From Gordonia polyisoprenivorans (GTDB taxonomy: Bacteria > Actinomycetota > Actinomycetes > Mycobacteriales > Mycobacteriaceae), in NCBI RefSeq assembly GCF_017654315.1, contig NZ_CP072203.1, forward strand, positions 4,278,001 to 4,342,000: a stretch of 64,000 nt of DNA. The letters run 5' to 3'. The notes below the pieces were generated by a model. It searched no databases, was not told the origin of the DNA, and saw only the letters and a program-made list of their open reading frames with translations. The stretch's first letter is position 1. Every line of letters starts with the position of its first letter. A program made the position numbers and the translations under genes. Shown piece by piece: positions 44,563 through 53,646 of this stretch.

Positions 44563-45272
44563 TGGATTGCCGCGTCGGCCACCTCGGCCGAGGCGTTCCA
44601 CACGTCCAGGCGCCACCGCGGACTCTCCCCGGGTGCCGCGTGCCCGGACAACTGCACCCAGCTGGTGTTGGCCAGGCCGCCGAGAATCGGCCACCGCGCC
44701 ACCGGCAGATCCAGCAGGGCGGCGGTCATCGCGGCAATGACCCCGCCGTGCGCGACCAGCACGACCGGCGCCTCAGGTGATGCGCCTGTCCCCCAGTCAT
44801 CCAGTGCGGCAACGAGTTCGGTGACGACCGGTACCGCCCGGGCGGCGACGTCGGTGCGGCTCTCGCCGCCCGGCGGCGCCCACGTGGCGTCATCACGCCA
44901 GATCGCCCGGGCACCGGGTGCCTGCGCGTCGACCTCCAGATGGGTCAGGCCCTGCCACTGCCCCAGGTGTGTTTCGCGGAGCCGCTCGTCGGTGTCGACC
45001 GTCAGTCCGGTCGCCAAGGCCAACGCCTCGGCGGTGTCGCGGGCGCGCCGCAGATCCGACGACCGGATCACCATCGGATTCTTGTCGGCCAGCGCGGCTG
45101 CAGCCGACTTTGCCTGCTGCACACCGAGTTCGGAGAGATCGGTGTCGAGCTGTCCCTGCATCCGGCTGGTGGCGTTGTAACCGGTCTGCCCGTGCCGCAA
45201 CAGGATCAACCGGCGCACGATCGGCGTGAGACGTTCGACGGAGGTGTCGCCGCTGTCGGGACCGCCGCTCAC
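44559..45272 (-). CDS. gpgP: Glucosyl-3-phosphoglycerate phosphatase (histidine phosphatase family)
   Basis: The 237-residue protein has the phosphohistidine motif LLRHGQTGYN (His27), MQGQLDTDLSELG, SSDLRRARDTAEAL, the Glu in LRETHLGQWQGLTHLE and the second His in VLVAHGGVIAAMT. This matches GpgP, which dephosphorylates glucosyl-3-phosphoglycerate in methylglucose lipopolysaccharide synthesis. The neighbouring octT strengthens the assignment over a generic phosphoglycerate mutase. The GTG at 45272 overlaps the rsfS stop by four bases; the N-terminal tail before the phosphatase core is about 20 residues. Confidence 0.9.
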   Translation of the reverse strand: MSGGPDSGDTSVERLTPIVRRLILLRHGQTGYNATSRMQGQLDTDLSELGVQQAKSAAAALADKNPMVIRSSDLRRARDTAEALALATGLTVDTDERLRETHLGQWQGLTHLEVDAQAPGARAIWRDDATWAPPGGESRTDVAARAVPVVTELVAALDDWGTGASPEAPVVLVAHGGVIAAMTAALLDLPVARWPILGGLANTSWVQLSGHAAPGESPRWRLDVWNASAEVADAAIQ

Positions 45273-45640
45273 TCGGGGTCCTGATCGCCGGTCACGTCGA
45301 CGGTCGGGCAGTCCTTCCACAGGCTTTCCAGCGCATAGAAGGCGCGCTCGTCGGCGTGCTGGATGTGGATCACGATGTCGATGTAATCCAGGAGCGCCCA
45401 ACGGCCTTCACGAGTGCCCTCACGGCGCGCCGGTTTGTAGCCGGCCTCGCGCAACTTGTCCTCGACCTCGTCGGTGATGGCGTTGACCTGACGTTCGTTG
45501 TCGGCGGATGCGATGACGAACAGGTCGGTGATCACCAACTGTTCGGAGACGTCGATGACGGCGACGTCGTGACCGAGTTTGTCCTCGGCTGCCAGGGCAG
45601 CCACTCGCGCCATCGCCAATGCCTCGGCTGATGCAGTCAC
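45269..45640 (-). CDS. rsfS: Ribosome silencing factor RsfS
   Basis: The 123-residue protein has the RsfS core VIDVSEQLVITDLFVIASAD, RREGTREGRWALLDYID and HADERAFYALESLWKD. It binds ribosomal protein L14 and blocks subunit joining in starvation. The GTG at 45640 with AAGGAC four bases upstream is chosen; the frame is open further upstream only across the nadD end. The operon is nadD-rsfS-gpgP-octT. The C-terminus is acidic (VTGDQDPE). Confidence 0.96.
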   Translation of the reverse strand: MTASAEALAMARVAALAAEDKLGHDVAVIDVSEQLVITDLFVIASADNERQVNAITDEVEDKLREAGYKPARREGTREGRWALLDYIDIVIHIQHADERAFYALESLWKDCPTVDVTGDQDPE

Positions 45641-45701
45641 ACAGGTCCTTTCATTACGGCGGTCGCCCCGTGCGGGGCGTGATGTCGATCGGCGGGTTCG
45701 G

Positions 45702-46475
45702 TCACGGCGCCGACACCCGGGCGGAGTTGTTGCGCAGCGGTCGATAGAGGCGCCGCTTGGCGATGTACTGCACGACGCCGTCGGGAACGAGGTACCAGAC
45801 CGGGCGCCCTTGCGCGGCGCGCGCGCGGCACTCGGTCGAGGAGATCGCCAGGGCCGGGATCTCGAGCATCTGCAGTGTTTCCGGCGGCAGGTCCTGCAGA
45901 TGCTGGGCGAGGTGACTCGCATTGAGTTCGTAGCCGGGCCGGCTGACGCCGATGAAGTTGGCGAGTTCGAACAGTTCTTCCCAGTTCTGCCAGGAGAGGA
46001 TCGATTCGAGGGCATCGGCGCCGGTGATGAAGAACAGTTCCGCGTCGGGCAGGATCGCGTGCAGATCACGCAGTGTGTCGACGGTGTAGGTGTAGCCCTC
46101 GCGGTCGATGTCGACGCGGCTCACCGAGAAGCGCGGGTTGGATGCGGTCGCGATGACCGTCATCAGGTAGCGGTCCTCGGCGGGTGAGACCTGTTTGCTG
46201 CGCTCGTCGTCCTTGCGGCGCTGATCGGCACTGCGGCGCTGGTCGGCACTGCGGCGCTGGTCGGCACTACGGCGCTGGTCATCCCCGCCGGTCTCCGATC
46301 CACCGTCCTCGCCGAGTTTCTGCCAGGGCCGGCCGGTGGGTACGAAGATCACCTCGTGCAGCGAGAACCGGTGTGCGACCTCGCTGGCCGCCACCAGGTG
46401 ACCGTTGTGGATCGGGTCGAACGTGCCACCCATCACGCCGATGCGACGGCGCGCCTGCGGGCGGTCGGTGGACAT
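45702..46475 (-). CDS. nadD: Nicotinate-nucleotide adenylyltransferase with a repeat insertion
   Basis: The 257-residue enzyme has [12 protein letters not shown] (residues 16-27) and the C-terminal [13 protein letters not shown]. It converts nicotinate mononucleotide to deamido-NAD. Between PTGRPWQK and SPAEDRYLM, where other NadD proteins are short, there is an insertion of about 40 residues (55-96). It contains DQRRSA repeated three times and a fourth partial copy. The insert lies in a loop near the active-site entrance in known structures, so it is probably tolerated. The ATG at 46475 is accepted; an internal Met at 15 would cut the fold. Confidence 0.95.
   Translation of the reverse strand: MSTDRPQARRRIGVMGGTFDPIHNGHLVAASEVAHRFSLHEVIFVPTGRPWQKLGEDGGSETGGDDQRRSADQRRSADQRRSADQRRKDDERSKQVSPAEDRYLMTVIATASNPRFSVSRVDIDREGYTYTVDTLRDLHAILPDAELFFITGADALESILSWQNWEELFELANFIGVSRPGYELNASHLAQHLQDLPPETLQMLEIPALAISSTECRARAAQGRPVWYLVPDGVVQYIAKRRLYRPLRNNSARVSAP
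46212..46280. repeat. 18-bp in-frame tandem repeats inside nadD
   Basis: Nearly four copies of an 18-bp unit (plus-strand CGGCGCTGGTCGGCACTG type) encode Asp-Gln-Arg-Arg-Ser-Ala repeats. Copies differ by single bases (GATCGG/GGTCGG and ACTGCGG/ACTACGG). Being a multiple of three, copy-number change would keep the frame. It is a likely polymorphic minisatellite between strains. Confidence 0.85.
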
Positions 46476-46536
46476 GAAGGGTGAGTCTACGCGGTGGGAC
46501 CCGGCGAGCCGGTCGCGACGGCGGGCGGGCGCATCG

Positions 46537-47964
46537 TCATACCGGTAGCAGGTCGGCGATGACGGTGGCGAGCTGGCGGGCGTTGCGGCATTCGAACATG
46601 TCGATGATCTCCGCGTAGTCGTCGGCGGCCGAGTCGCCGGTGCCCCATTCGGCGCCGGCTTCGGGGTTGAGCCAGTAGGCGTGGCGTGCGCGTTCGACGA
46701 GCTGGGCGAGTAGTTCGGTGCGGGGGAAGCCGAAGTTGGTCCGGGCGTCGCCGAGGATCAGCAGTGCGCCGCGATGGGTGAGCGTCTCGGCGTATTCGTC
46801 GACGAAGCCGCGCAGCATGTTGCCGTAGTCGGAGTGCCCGTCGCGGGTGATGAGCCGGGCGGTCGAGATCATCCGATGCATCGCCGCCCGGGCGTCCCCG
46901 CCGAATCCGGCGTCGGCGTCGTTGCGCGGGTCGAACAGGTCGGTCACCTCGTCGACGGTGTCGATGAAGGCGAACACCCGGACCTTCGAGAACTGCCGGC
47001 GCAGTGCGTAGACGAGGTTGAGGGTGAATTGGGAGAACCCGGCGACCGAGCCGGACACGTCGCAGATGACGATCAGTTCGGGCCGTCCGGGCCGGGGTTT
47101 GCGGTGGCGCAGTTCGATGGGCACCCCGCCGGTCGACATCGACGCGCGCAGGGTGGTCCGCACGTCGACGGGACCGCGGTGGGCGCGTCGGCGCCGGATC
47201 TCCAACCGCGCGGCCAACAATCGGGCCAATGGGTCGATGGTGCGGCGCAGTTCGGCCTGTTGCCTGGCGCCCGCGGTGAGGAAGTTGATGTTCTCCGGCA
47301 GGTTGGGCACCGCGTACTCGCCGACGCGTTCGCGACCGTTGCGCGCCGACATCCGCCGTTGGGTTTCGCGTTCGATCGCCGCGCGCACCGCTGCGGCCCG
47401 ATCACCGGCGGCGCGGCGGAACATCGGTTCGGTACCCAGATCGAGATCCGATGGCGAGCCGCCGGCCATCGCCGCCGCGATCCGGGCGATCAGGGTTTGC
47501 GGGTCGATCGAGGACAGCGCCTGGTAGGCCGAATACGCCTCACCGCGGGCGGATTCGTACCGCCCCAGCATTTCGACGATCTCGGCGACCATCGCGTCGA
47601 GACGGCCGTCGGCCTCCGAGTCGGGGTCGGCCAGCAGCGCGGCCAGCGCGTCACGGGTGGCGGCGACGTCGACCTCGCCGTCGGCGGTGCGCGGCAGATC
47701 CTCGGTGCTGGTGCGCGCACCGGGCGCGGCCGGGAACCACAGGTCGAAGAGCCGATCGAAGGCCGGCCGGTGCAGGTGGTTGTCGAGCAGCGTCGCCGCG
47801 AGCCCCTCTCGCAGACTGCTGCGGTCGAGCAGGTCGAGGACCTCGACGGCGCGTGCGGCGTCGATCAGGTTCGACGGCCCGACCACCACCCCGCGTCGGC
47901 GCAGTTCGTCGACGAAGTCGGTGAGGTGTGCGACGAACGGTGCGGTTTCCGGCGCAGCCGACAT
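46537..47964 (-). CDS. VWA-domain protein (CoxE-like)
   Basis: The 475-residue protein has an N-terminal helical region and, from about residue 290, a von Willebrand factor A domain with the MIDAS motif DVSGSVAG. The conserved [17 protein letters not shown] and [12 protein letters not shown] follow. CoxE-like proteins work with a MoxR-type AAA ATPase as metal- or cofactor-insertion chaperones. The partner ATPase is directly upstream with a four-base overlap. No client enzyme (CO dehydrogenase, for example) is nearby, so the target is unknown. Confidence 0.9.
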   Translation of the reverse strand: MSAAPETAPFVAHLTDFVDELRRRGVVVGPSNLIDAARAVEVLDLLDRSSLREGLAATLLDNHLHRPAFDRLFDLWFPAAPGARTSTEDLPRTADGEVDVAATRDALAALLADPDSEADGRLDAMVAEIVEMLGRYESARGEAYSAYQALSSIDPQTLIARIAAAMAGGSPSDLDLGTEPMFRRAAGDRAAAVRAAIERETQRRMSARNGRERVGEYAVPNLPENINFLTAGARQQAELRRTIDPLARLLAARLEIRRRRAHRGPVDVRTTLRASMSTGGVPIELRHRKPRPGRPELIVICDVSGSVAGFSQFTLNLVYALRRQFSKVRVFAFIDTVDEVTDLFDPRNDADAGFGGDARAAMHRMISTARLITRDGHSDYGNMLRGFVDEYAETLTHRGALLILGDARTNFGFPRTELLAQLVERARHAYWLNPEAGAEWGTGDSAADDYAEIIDMFECRNARQLATVIADLLPV

Positions 47965-48890
47965 CAGCCGAGTTTGAGTTCTTTGATGGCGGTGGTCAGA
48001 TCCGGCCGATGCTTGAGCACCACACCGAGGGTGCGAGCGATCAGCCCGTTGTCCAGGCCCCGGGCCGACGACCCGGAGGTCGGTTCTCCGGCACCGAGGG
48101 CGAGCAGGGTGTTCGCCCAGTCGATGGTCTCGGCCACCGACGGCTTCTTGCGGATGTCGAGGGTGCGCAGGACGCCGACCACCCGGACGAGTTCGGCCGC
48201 CAGCGACTCGGTGAGGGCGGGCACCCGGGATGCGAGAATGTCCTTCTCCCGCTTGGCATCCGGAAAATCGATGTACAGGTAGAGACACCTGCGCTTGAGT
48301 GCCTCGGACAATTCGCGGGTGGCGTTGGAGGTCAACAGCACGATCGGACGCCGGGCGGCGACGACGGTACCCATCTCGGGGATGGTGACCGCGAAGTCGC
48401 TGAGCACCTCGAGCAGCAGGCCCTCCATGTCGACGTCGGCCTTGTCGATCTCGTCGATGAGCAGCACCGTGGCACCGGGCCGCGAGATCGCGGTCAACAG
48501 CGGACGGGGCAGCAGGAACTCCTCGGAGAAGATGTCGGTCTTGGCCTCCGCCCAGTCCCGGGTGCCGGTCGCCTGGATGTGCAGGATCTGCTTGGCGTGG
48601 TTCCACTCGTAGAGCGCCCGCGCCTCGTCGATGCCTTCGTAGCACTGCAGCCGCACCAGTTCGGCGTCGGTGGCGGCGGCGATGGCCCGGGCCAGCTCGG
48701 TCTTGCCGACCCCGGCGGGGCCCTCGACCAGCAGCGGTTTGCCGAGCCGGTCGGCCAGGAAGGTGGCGGTCGCGGTGGCGTCGTCGGCGAGGTAGCCGGT
48801 GCCACGCAGACGGGCGGCCACGTCGGGAACGTCGGCAAAGCAGGGATGCACCGTCGAGCCGGTGTCGGTGTCGGTGGGTGTTGTGCTCAC
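47964..48890 (-). CDS. MoxR-type AAA+ ATPase
   Basis: The 308-residue ATPase has Walker A GPAGVGKTE, Walker B VLLIDEIDKAD, sensor 1 LLTSNATRELSEALKRRC and the arginine region YIDFPDAKRE. It belongs to the MoxR/CoxD-like group that acts with VWA proteins. The GTG at 48890 is preceded by AGGAG about eight bases upstream, and it follows proA by 14 bases. It may be co-transcribed with proA, but a functional link to proline synthesis is unlikely. Confidence 0.92.
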   Translation of the reverse strand: MSTTPTDTDTGSTVHPCFADVPDVAARLRGTGYLADDATATATFLADRLGKPLLVEGPAGVGKTELARAIAAATDAELVRLQCYEGIDEARALYEWNHAKQILHIQATGTRDWAEAKTDIFSEEFLLPRPLLTAISRPGATVLLIDEIDKADVDMEGLLLEVLSDFAVTIPEMGTVVAARRPIVLLTSNATRELSEALKRRCLYLYIDFPDAKREKDILASRVPALTESLAAELVRVVGVLRTLDIRKKPSVAETIDWANTLLALGAGEPTSGSSARGLDNGLIARTLGVVLKHRPDLTTAIKELKLG

Positions 48891-48904
48891 TGCAGGGACT
48901 CCTC

Positions 48905-50176
48905 TCACGCCTGGCGGATGTGGCCGTCGCCCCAGACGACCCACTTGGTGGAGGTCAGCTCGGGCAGACCCATCGGACCGCGCGCATGCAGTTTCTGCGT
49001 CGAGATCCCGATCTCGGCGCCGAATCCGAACTGTTCACCGTCGGTGAATGCGGTGGAGGCGTTCACCATCACCGCGGCGGCGTCGACCCGGTCGGTGAAC
49101 TCCTGCGCCGCAGCCAAATCGGTGGTGATGATGGCCTCGGTGTGTCCGGTGCCGTAGGTGTCGATGTGGGTGACGGCCGCGTCGAGGTCGTCGACGATCT
49201 TCATCGCGATGTCGAGCGAGAGGTACTCGTCGGCCCAGTCGGCGTCATTGGCGGGTTCCATGTCGGCCTCGTCGCCGTGGATGACGACTCCCTGCGACCG
49301 GAGGGCCTGGCTGATCTTGGGCATCGCCTCGGCGGCGATCGCCTTGTCGATGAGCACCGTCTCGGCGGCGTTGCACACGCTGGGCCGCCGGGTCTTGGCG
49401 TTGAGCACGATGCGGGTGGCGACGTCGACGTCGGCGAGTGCGTGCACGTAGACGTGACAGTTGCCGGTACCGGTCTCGATGGTCGGCACGGTGGCGTTGG
49501 CGACGACGGCGTTGATCAACCCCGCTCCGCCGCGCGGGATCACCACGTCGACCAGTCCCCGCGCCCGGATGAGCGCGGTCACGCTGGCCCGGTCCTCACT
49601 GGGCAGCAACGCCACCGCATCGGCGGTGACCCCGTTGGCGCGCAAGGTGTCCCGCAGGATTCGGACCAGTTCGGCGTTCGATGCCGCCGCCGACGACGAG
49701 CCGCGCAGCAGCACCGCGTTGCCGGACTTGAAGGCGATCCCGAAGGCATCGACGGTGACGTTGGGCCGCGCCTCGTAGACGATGCCGACCACCCCGAGCG
49801 GGACACGTTCCTGACGCAGTCGCAGTCCGTTGGGCAGTGTCTTGCCCGCGACGATCTCCCCGATCGGGTCGGGCAGTGCGGCCACCTGACGCAGCCCTGC
49901 GGCGATCCCGGCCACCCGCTCGGGGGTCAGCCGCAACCGGTCGAGCAGGCTGGCCTCGATCCCCGACTCCTCGGCGCGGGCGAGATCCTCGGCGTTGGCG
50001 GCGATGATCGACTCGGTCGCGGCCTCGATCTGCTCGGCCGCGGCGGTGAGCACCTCGTTCTTGGCTGCGGTGGTCAGCCGGCCGAGAGCGCGGGATGCGT
50101 TCTTGGCGGCCGTGGCCAACTCGGTGACGGTCTGCTCGACACCGCTGTCGGTGGGACTGACGGCGGGTGCGCTCAT
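48905..50176 (-). CDS. proA: Gamma-glutamyl phosphate reductase
   Basis: The 423-residue protein has the ProA landmarks [17 protein letters not shown] and [15 protein letters not shown], the catalytic Cys in [13 protein letters not shown] and [21 protein letters not shown]. It makes glutamate 5-semialdehyde for proline. The ATG at 50176 has GGGAGA just upstream; the frame beyond is not conserved. In mycobacteria proA also lies near nadD and rsfS. The 138-base region upstream to 50314 shows nothing else of note. Confidence 0.97.
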   Translation of the reverse strand: MSAPAVSPTDSGVEQTVTELATAAKNASRALGRLTTAAKNEVLTAAAEQIEAATESIIAANAEDLARAEESGIEASLLDRLRLTPERVAGIAAGLRQVAALPDPIGEIVAGKTLPNGLRLRQERVPLGVVGIVYEARPNVTVDAFGIAFKSGNAVLLRGSSSAAASNAELVRILRDTLRANGVTADAVALLPSEDRASVTALIRARGLVDVVIPRGGAGLINAVVANATVPTIETGTGNCHVYVHALADVDVATRIVLNAKTRRPSVCNAAETVLIDKAIAAEAMPKISQALRSQGVVIHGDEADMEPANDADWADEYLSLDIAMKIVDDLDAAVTHIDTYGTGHTEAIITTDLAAAQEFTDRVDAAAVMVNASTAFTDGEQFGFGAEIGISTQKLHARGPMGLPELTSTKWVVWGDGHIRQA

Positions 50177-50314
50177 GAATTCTCCCGGTAGGTGTGCGGC
50201 GGTGCGTGTTCCCTCGTCGCCTGTGCGGCGGTGACGATCGGCGTCTATGACGATCACCAGAGTACGTCCGGCCACCGACGGCTTCCCGCGTCGGGCTCAC
50301 CTGCCGACGACACC

Positions 50315-51901
50315 TCAGCTCTGCACGGTCATCACCCGGCTGTGCCAGCCCGTCGCGCCGTCGGGAATGGGCGGTACGCGGGTGTCCGGCTGGGTCGCGC
50401 CGGTGGCGTCGGTGGCCCGGCAGTAGAGCGTGTGCTGCCCTGGTTGGGCATCCCAGGTCCAGGTCCATTGTCGCCAGGTGTCGATCGAGTACTCCTGGGT
50501 GAGCGTCGCCTCCTGCCACGGCCCGTCGTCGACGCGGACCTGCACCGAACGCACGCCACGATGTTGGGCCCAGGCGGTTCCGGCGACCACCACCGGACCC
50601 CTCGGCAGCGAGGCGAAGGGTGCCGGCCGGTCGATGCGCGACGCCGTCTTGATCGGCGCCTTCTCGGCCCAGCCGCGCTTGGTCCAGTACGACTGCGCGC
50701 GGTCGAATCGGGTGATCTCCCAATCGATCACCCATTTGCACGCGGACACGAACCCGTACAGGCCGGGGATCACCTGGCGTACCGGGTATCCGTGCTCGAG
50801 CGGCAGCGGCGACCCGTTCATCCCGATCACCAGCATCGCGTCGCGGCCGTCGGTGATCGCCGACAGCGGTGTGCCCGAGGTCCACCCGTCGACGCTCGTC
50901 GACAACAGCATGTCCGCGTCGGCCTCCACCCCGACCCGCGCCAGGATGTCGGCCATCGGATAGCCGAGCCATCGGGCGTTGCCCGCGAGGTCGCCGCCCA
51001 CCTCGTTCGACACGCACGTCAACGTGATGACGCGTTCACGCGCGGGCATCGCCATCAGATCGTCCCAGTCGAGGACGAGTTCACGGGCCACCATGCCGTG
51101 GATGCGCAATCGCCACTCCTGAGTCGTCAGTTGCGGAACCGCGAGCGCGGTGTCGATGCGGTAGAAGTCCGCCGCGGATGTCAGAAACGGGGTGGCACCG
51201 GAGACGTCCAGGTTCATCGAGGCCGCGATGGGCGGTGCGCCCTCACGAACCGCGGGCAGGCGCAGTCCCATGCGTTCGGCGACCGCGCCGCCGGTCGCGG
51301 CGATCCAGCGGGCGGCATAGCCGGATGCGGCGATCAACACGGCGATCCCACCCGACACCACGACGAAGCGACGGCGCGACCACCCGACGGTTGCGACAGG
51401 TCGAGCGTCGTCGGGGACCGGGTGCTCGGGTTCGGGGGGCTCGGGTTCTGGCTGGCCACGGTTGCCGATCGCACGCCGACACAGGACGACGAGCACGACA
51501 ATGCCGATCACGCCTGCGCACAACGACGGCACCGCATAGAGCGCGGTGCCGGTCGGTCGGGTCACCGCACACACGGCGCCCACGAGGCCGAAGGCGCCGA
51601 TCACCGCTGCGCCCGACGGCGGTCTGCGCACCTGCAGAACCCCGGCGATCGCCGAGAGTATGACGACGGCCACCGCGATTCCGCTCAGCAGCGCGGTCTT
51701 GTCGGAGGTGCCGAAAGTGTCGATGGCCCACTCGCGGATCGCCGACGGTGTGTGGTCGATGAGTTGCGCGCCCACCACACCCACCGGCGATGCGGGCGCA
51801 ACGGCCAGAGCTGCGATGAGTTCACCGGCACCGAGACCCACCCCGACCGACAGCACTCCCACCGTCATCGCCCGTAGGTATCGTCCTGCGGTTCGATGCA
51901 T
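50315..51901 (-). CDS. Membrane-anchored molybdopterin-dependent oxidoreductase (sulfite-oxidase fold)
   Basis: The 528-residue protein has about four N-terminal membrane helices (residues 10-190), the last with an Arg pair (SRRRFVVVSGGIAVLIAASG). The molybdopterin domain follows, with the Mo-ligand Cys in TLTCVSNEVGGDLAGNARW and the substrate-domain segment GYPVRQVIPGLYGF. A C-terminal dimerisation domain ends with HSRVMTV. The substrate is unknown. It diverges from a fasciclin lipoprotein and both have matching SigK-like promoters, so they are probably co-regulated. The ATG at 51901 has GAGG upstream. Confidence 0.92.
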   Translation of the reverse strand: MHRTAGRYLRAMTVGVLSVGVGLGAGELIAALAVAPASPVGVVGAQLIDHTPSAIREWAIDTFGTSDKTALLSGIAVAVVILSAIAGVLQVRRPPSGAAVIGAFGLVGAVCAVTRPTGTALYAVPSLCAGVIGIVVLVVLCRRAIGNRGQPEPEPPEPEHPVPDDARPVATVGWSRRRFVVVSGGIAVLIAASGYAARWIAATGGAVAERMGLRLPAVREGAPPIAASMNLDVSGATPFLTSAADFYRIDTALAVPQLTTQEWRLRIHGMVARELVLDWDDLMAMPARERVITLTCVSNEVGGDLAGNARWLGYPMADILARVGVEADADMLLSTSVDGWTSGTPLSAITDGRDAMLVIGMNGSPLPLEHGYPVRQVIPGLYGFVSACKWVIDWEITRFDRAQSYWTKRGWAEKAPIKTASRIDRPAPFASLPRGPVVVAGTAWAQHRGVRSVQVRVDDGPWQEATLTQEYSIDTWRQWTWTWDAQPGQHTLYCRATDATGATQPDTRVPPIPDGATGWHSRVMTVQS

Positions 51902-51958
51902 GATGGACCTCTCGCCGAGTTCGCGCGCCGACCGATCAGCCGGCCGCGTCGTCGGAGG

Positions 51959-51985
51959 GTTCGCACGGTGTCACCCACCGGATGG
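51959..51985 (-). promoter_or_regulatory. SigK-like promoter of the molybdopterin oxidoreductase gene
   Basis: On the minus strand CCATCC (51985-51980) is followed after 15 bases by GCGAAC (51964-51959). Flanks read GGACCCATCCGG and CGTGCGAACC. This is close to the CCATCC-N16/17-CCGAAT pattern described for mycobacterial SigK. The predicted start of transcription lies about 50 bases before the ATG at 51901. It mirrors the promoter at 52063-52089. Confidence 0.6.
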
Positions 51986-52062
51986 GTCCGCGTCTCAACG
52001 CATCTGAACGCACCGCCCGGAACGCACCACGCGACGCACCGGAAAGTTTCTCGGCGCGTGAC

Positions 52063-52089
52063 CCATCCGCGACGCCGGGGGGTGCGAAT
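52063..52089 (+). promoter_or_regulatory. SigK-like promoter of the fasciclin lipoprotein gene
   Basis: CCATCC (52063-52068), 15 bases, then GCGAAT (52084-52089). The flanks TGACCCATCCGC and GGTGCGAATG repeat those of the divergent promoter at 51959-51985, with the same 15-base spacing. In Mycobacterium tuberculosis the MPT83/MPT70 fasciclin genes are SigK targets, which fits the downstream gene. The predicted transcript starts near 52097, about 50 bases before the ATG. Confidence 0.6.
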
Positions 52090-52145
52090 GACTGTGTGAG
52101 CACGCCCACTCGGGCAGGCTCATTCCGTCCACAGTGAGGAAGAAA

Positions 52146-52817
52146 ATGCGTAGCACCGCAGCAACCCGAATCACCCTGGCCGCATCGGGTTTCGTACTCG
52201 CAGCCGGCCTGGTGACCGGATGTTCCAGTAGTGACGACTCCAGCTCGTCGGCGTCGACCGCGACGAGCAGCATGTCCGGGATGAGCGGCATGACCAGCAT
52301 GAGCGAAAGCGCAGCGCCCGCCGCCGATCTCGTCGGAAGCGGTTGCGCCGCCTACGCACAGGCCAACCCGAGTGGTCCGGCCTCGGTGAACGGGATGGCC
52401 ATGGCGCCGTTGGCCACCGCGGCGGCAGCCAACCCCGAACTGAAGACACTGACCCAGGCCATCTCCGGCAAGCTCAATCCGCAGGTCAACCTGGTGGACA
52501 CGCTGAACAACGGCCAGTACACGGTGTTCGCGCCGACCGATGCCGCCTTCGCCAAACTCCCCGCGGCCACCGTGGATCAGCTCAAGACCGACTCGGCGTT
52601 GCTGACCAAGATTCTCACCTATCACGTTGTGTCCGGCCAGATTCCGCCGGCCGACATCGATGGCCAGCACAAGTCGCTCGAGGGTGGCACGGTGACGGTC
52701 ACCGGGTCGGGCAACGACATCAAGGTCAACGACAACACCTCGGTCGTCTGCGGTGGCATCAAGACCGCGAATGCGACCGTCTACCTGGTCGATTCGGTGC
52801 TGATGCCCCCGAGCTGA
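52146..52817 (+). CDS. Fasciclin (FAS1) domain lipoprotein, MPT83-like
   Basis: The 223-residue protein has a signal peptide ending in the lipobox LVTGC. A Ser/Met-rich linker follows ([13 protein letters not shown]). One FAS1 domain (residues 85-223) has [28 protein letters not shown] and [12 protein letters not shown]. Such surface lipoproteins in mycobacteria (MPT83) are immunogenic and SigK-controlled. The ATG at 52146 has GAGGAA five bases upstream. It diverges from the oxidoreductase gene. The Met-rich linker may bind copper or be an oxidation target (speculation). Confidence 0.95.
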   Translation: MRSTAATRITLAASGFVLAAGLVTGCSSSDDSSSSASTATSSMSGMSGMTSMSESAAPAADLVGSGCAAYAQANPSGPASVNGMAMAPLATAAAANPELKTLTQAISGKLNPQVNLVDTLNNGQYTVFAPTDAAFAKLPAATVDQLKTDSALLTKILTYHVVSGQIPPADIDGQHKSLEGGTVTVTGSGNDIKVNDNTSVVCGGIKTANATVYLVDSVLMPPS

Positions 52818-52863
52818 GCCTGCTGCGGAATCGAACTCCCGGACCGCCCAACAGGATAGGTCT

Positions 52864-53646
52864 TCAACAGGAATCGAGTACCTCGGTGAGCACCCGCCGG
52901 CTGGCCGCATCGACGGCCAGCCGGTAGGTGTCGGCGACCGCGACGAACGCGATCGCATACCGGCAGTGGAATGCCCGCAGCGGCGGCATCCACACGGCGG
53001 GTTCGCCGTCACTCTTGGCCTGATTGGATGCGGCATCGACCGCGACCAGGTTGGCGGGGTCGTTGGCGAACTCGACGCGACGCTGCGCCGGCCATGACCA
53101 CGCACCCAGGTCCCACGAAAGCGACAGCGGCACAATGTGATCGATCTGTACGGAAAGTGCGGAGCGGTCCCGGCGGAAGACCACGGTCGCACCGGTGTAG
53201 GGGCTGCGGAACTCGCCGGTCAGCACGGCCCTCGGACAACTGCGTATGGGCCCGACGGTGACGTCGGACAGATCACGCGCCAGGATGTCGTTTCGGGTGT
53301 CGCAGCCGTTGTGTCCGCCGGTGACCGAGACCGCGTCGGTCCATGCCGCACCGAACGCCGATCGTTGATAGTCGTCGCGATCGGGTCGGTGCGCCACCAC
53401 CGTCATCGCGGCCAGCGAGTGCAGGGCACGGCGGGCATCGGCGTGCACGGCCTCATCGGGCGACGGTCGGTCCAGATGTACGGTCACCGCGACGCCCACC
53501 GCGGTGGCCACCACTACGAGAAGGAGTACCCAGCGGCGCAGCGGCCAGGTGACCGCTGCAGGTGCGAGGAGCCGACCGGCCCGTCCGTTACGACTTTTCC
53601 AGGTAAGCGATCTTGTCCGGTACCAGGATCGCGTCCACCAGAGCAC
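52864..53646 (-). CDS. Membrane-anchored or secreted HNH endonuclease-family protein (DUF1524)
   Basis: The C-terminal part carries the DUF1524/HNH core: QIDHIVPLSLSWDLGAW, then FANDPANLVAVDAASNQAKSD. Asp-His and the two Asn positions are the metal and catalytic site. An N-terminal hydrophobic helix (RRWVLLLVVVATAVGVAVTV) would anchor or export it. Cys pairs in the outer domain suit an extracytoplasmic location. The start is uncertain. GTG 53646 overlaps recG by 59 bases and keeps the helix whole; GTG 53514 truncates it. Targets are unknown; secreted relatives may degrade extracellular DNA. Confidence 0.8.
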   Translation of the reverse strand: MLWWTRSWYRTRSLTWKSRNGRAGRLLAPAAVTWPLRRWVLLLVVVATAVGVAVTVHLDRPSPDEAVHADARRALHSLAAMTVVAHRPDRDDYQRSAFGAAWTDAVSVTGGHNGCDTRNDILARDLSDVTVGPIRSCPRAVLTGEFRSPYTGATVVFRRDRSALSVQIDHIVPLSLSWDLGAWSWPAQRRVEFANDPANLVAVDAASNQAKSDGEPAVWMPPLRAFHCRYAIAFVAVADTYRLAVDAASRRVLTEVLDSC

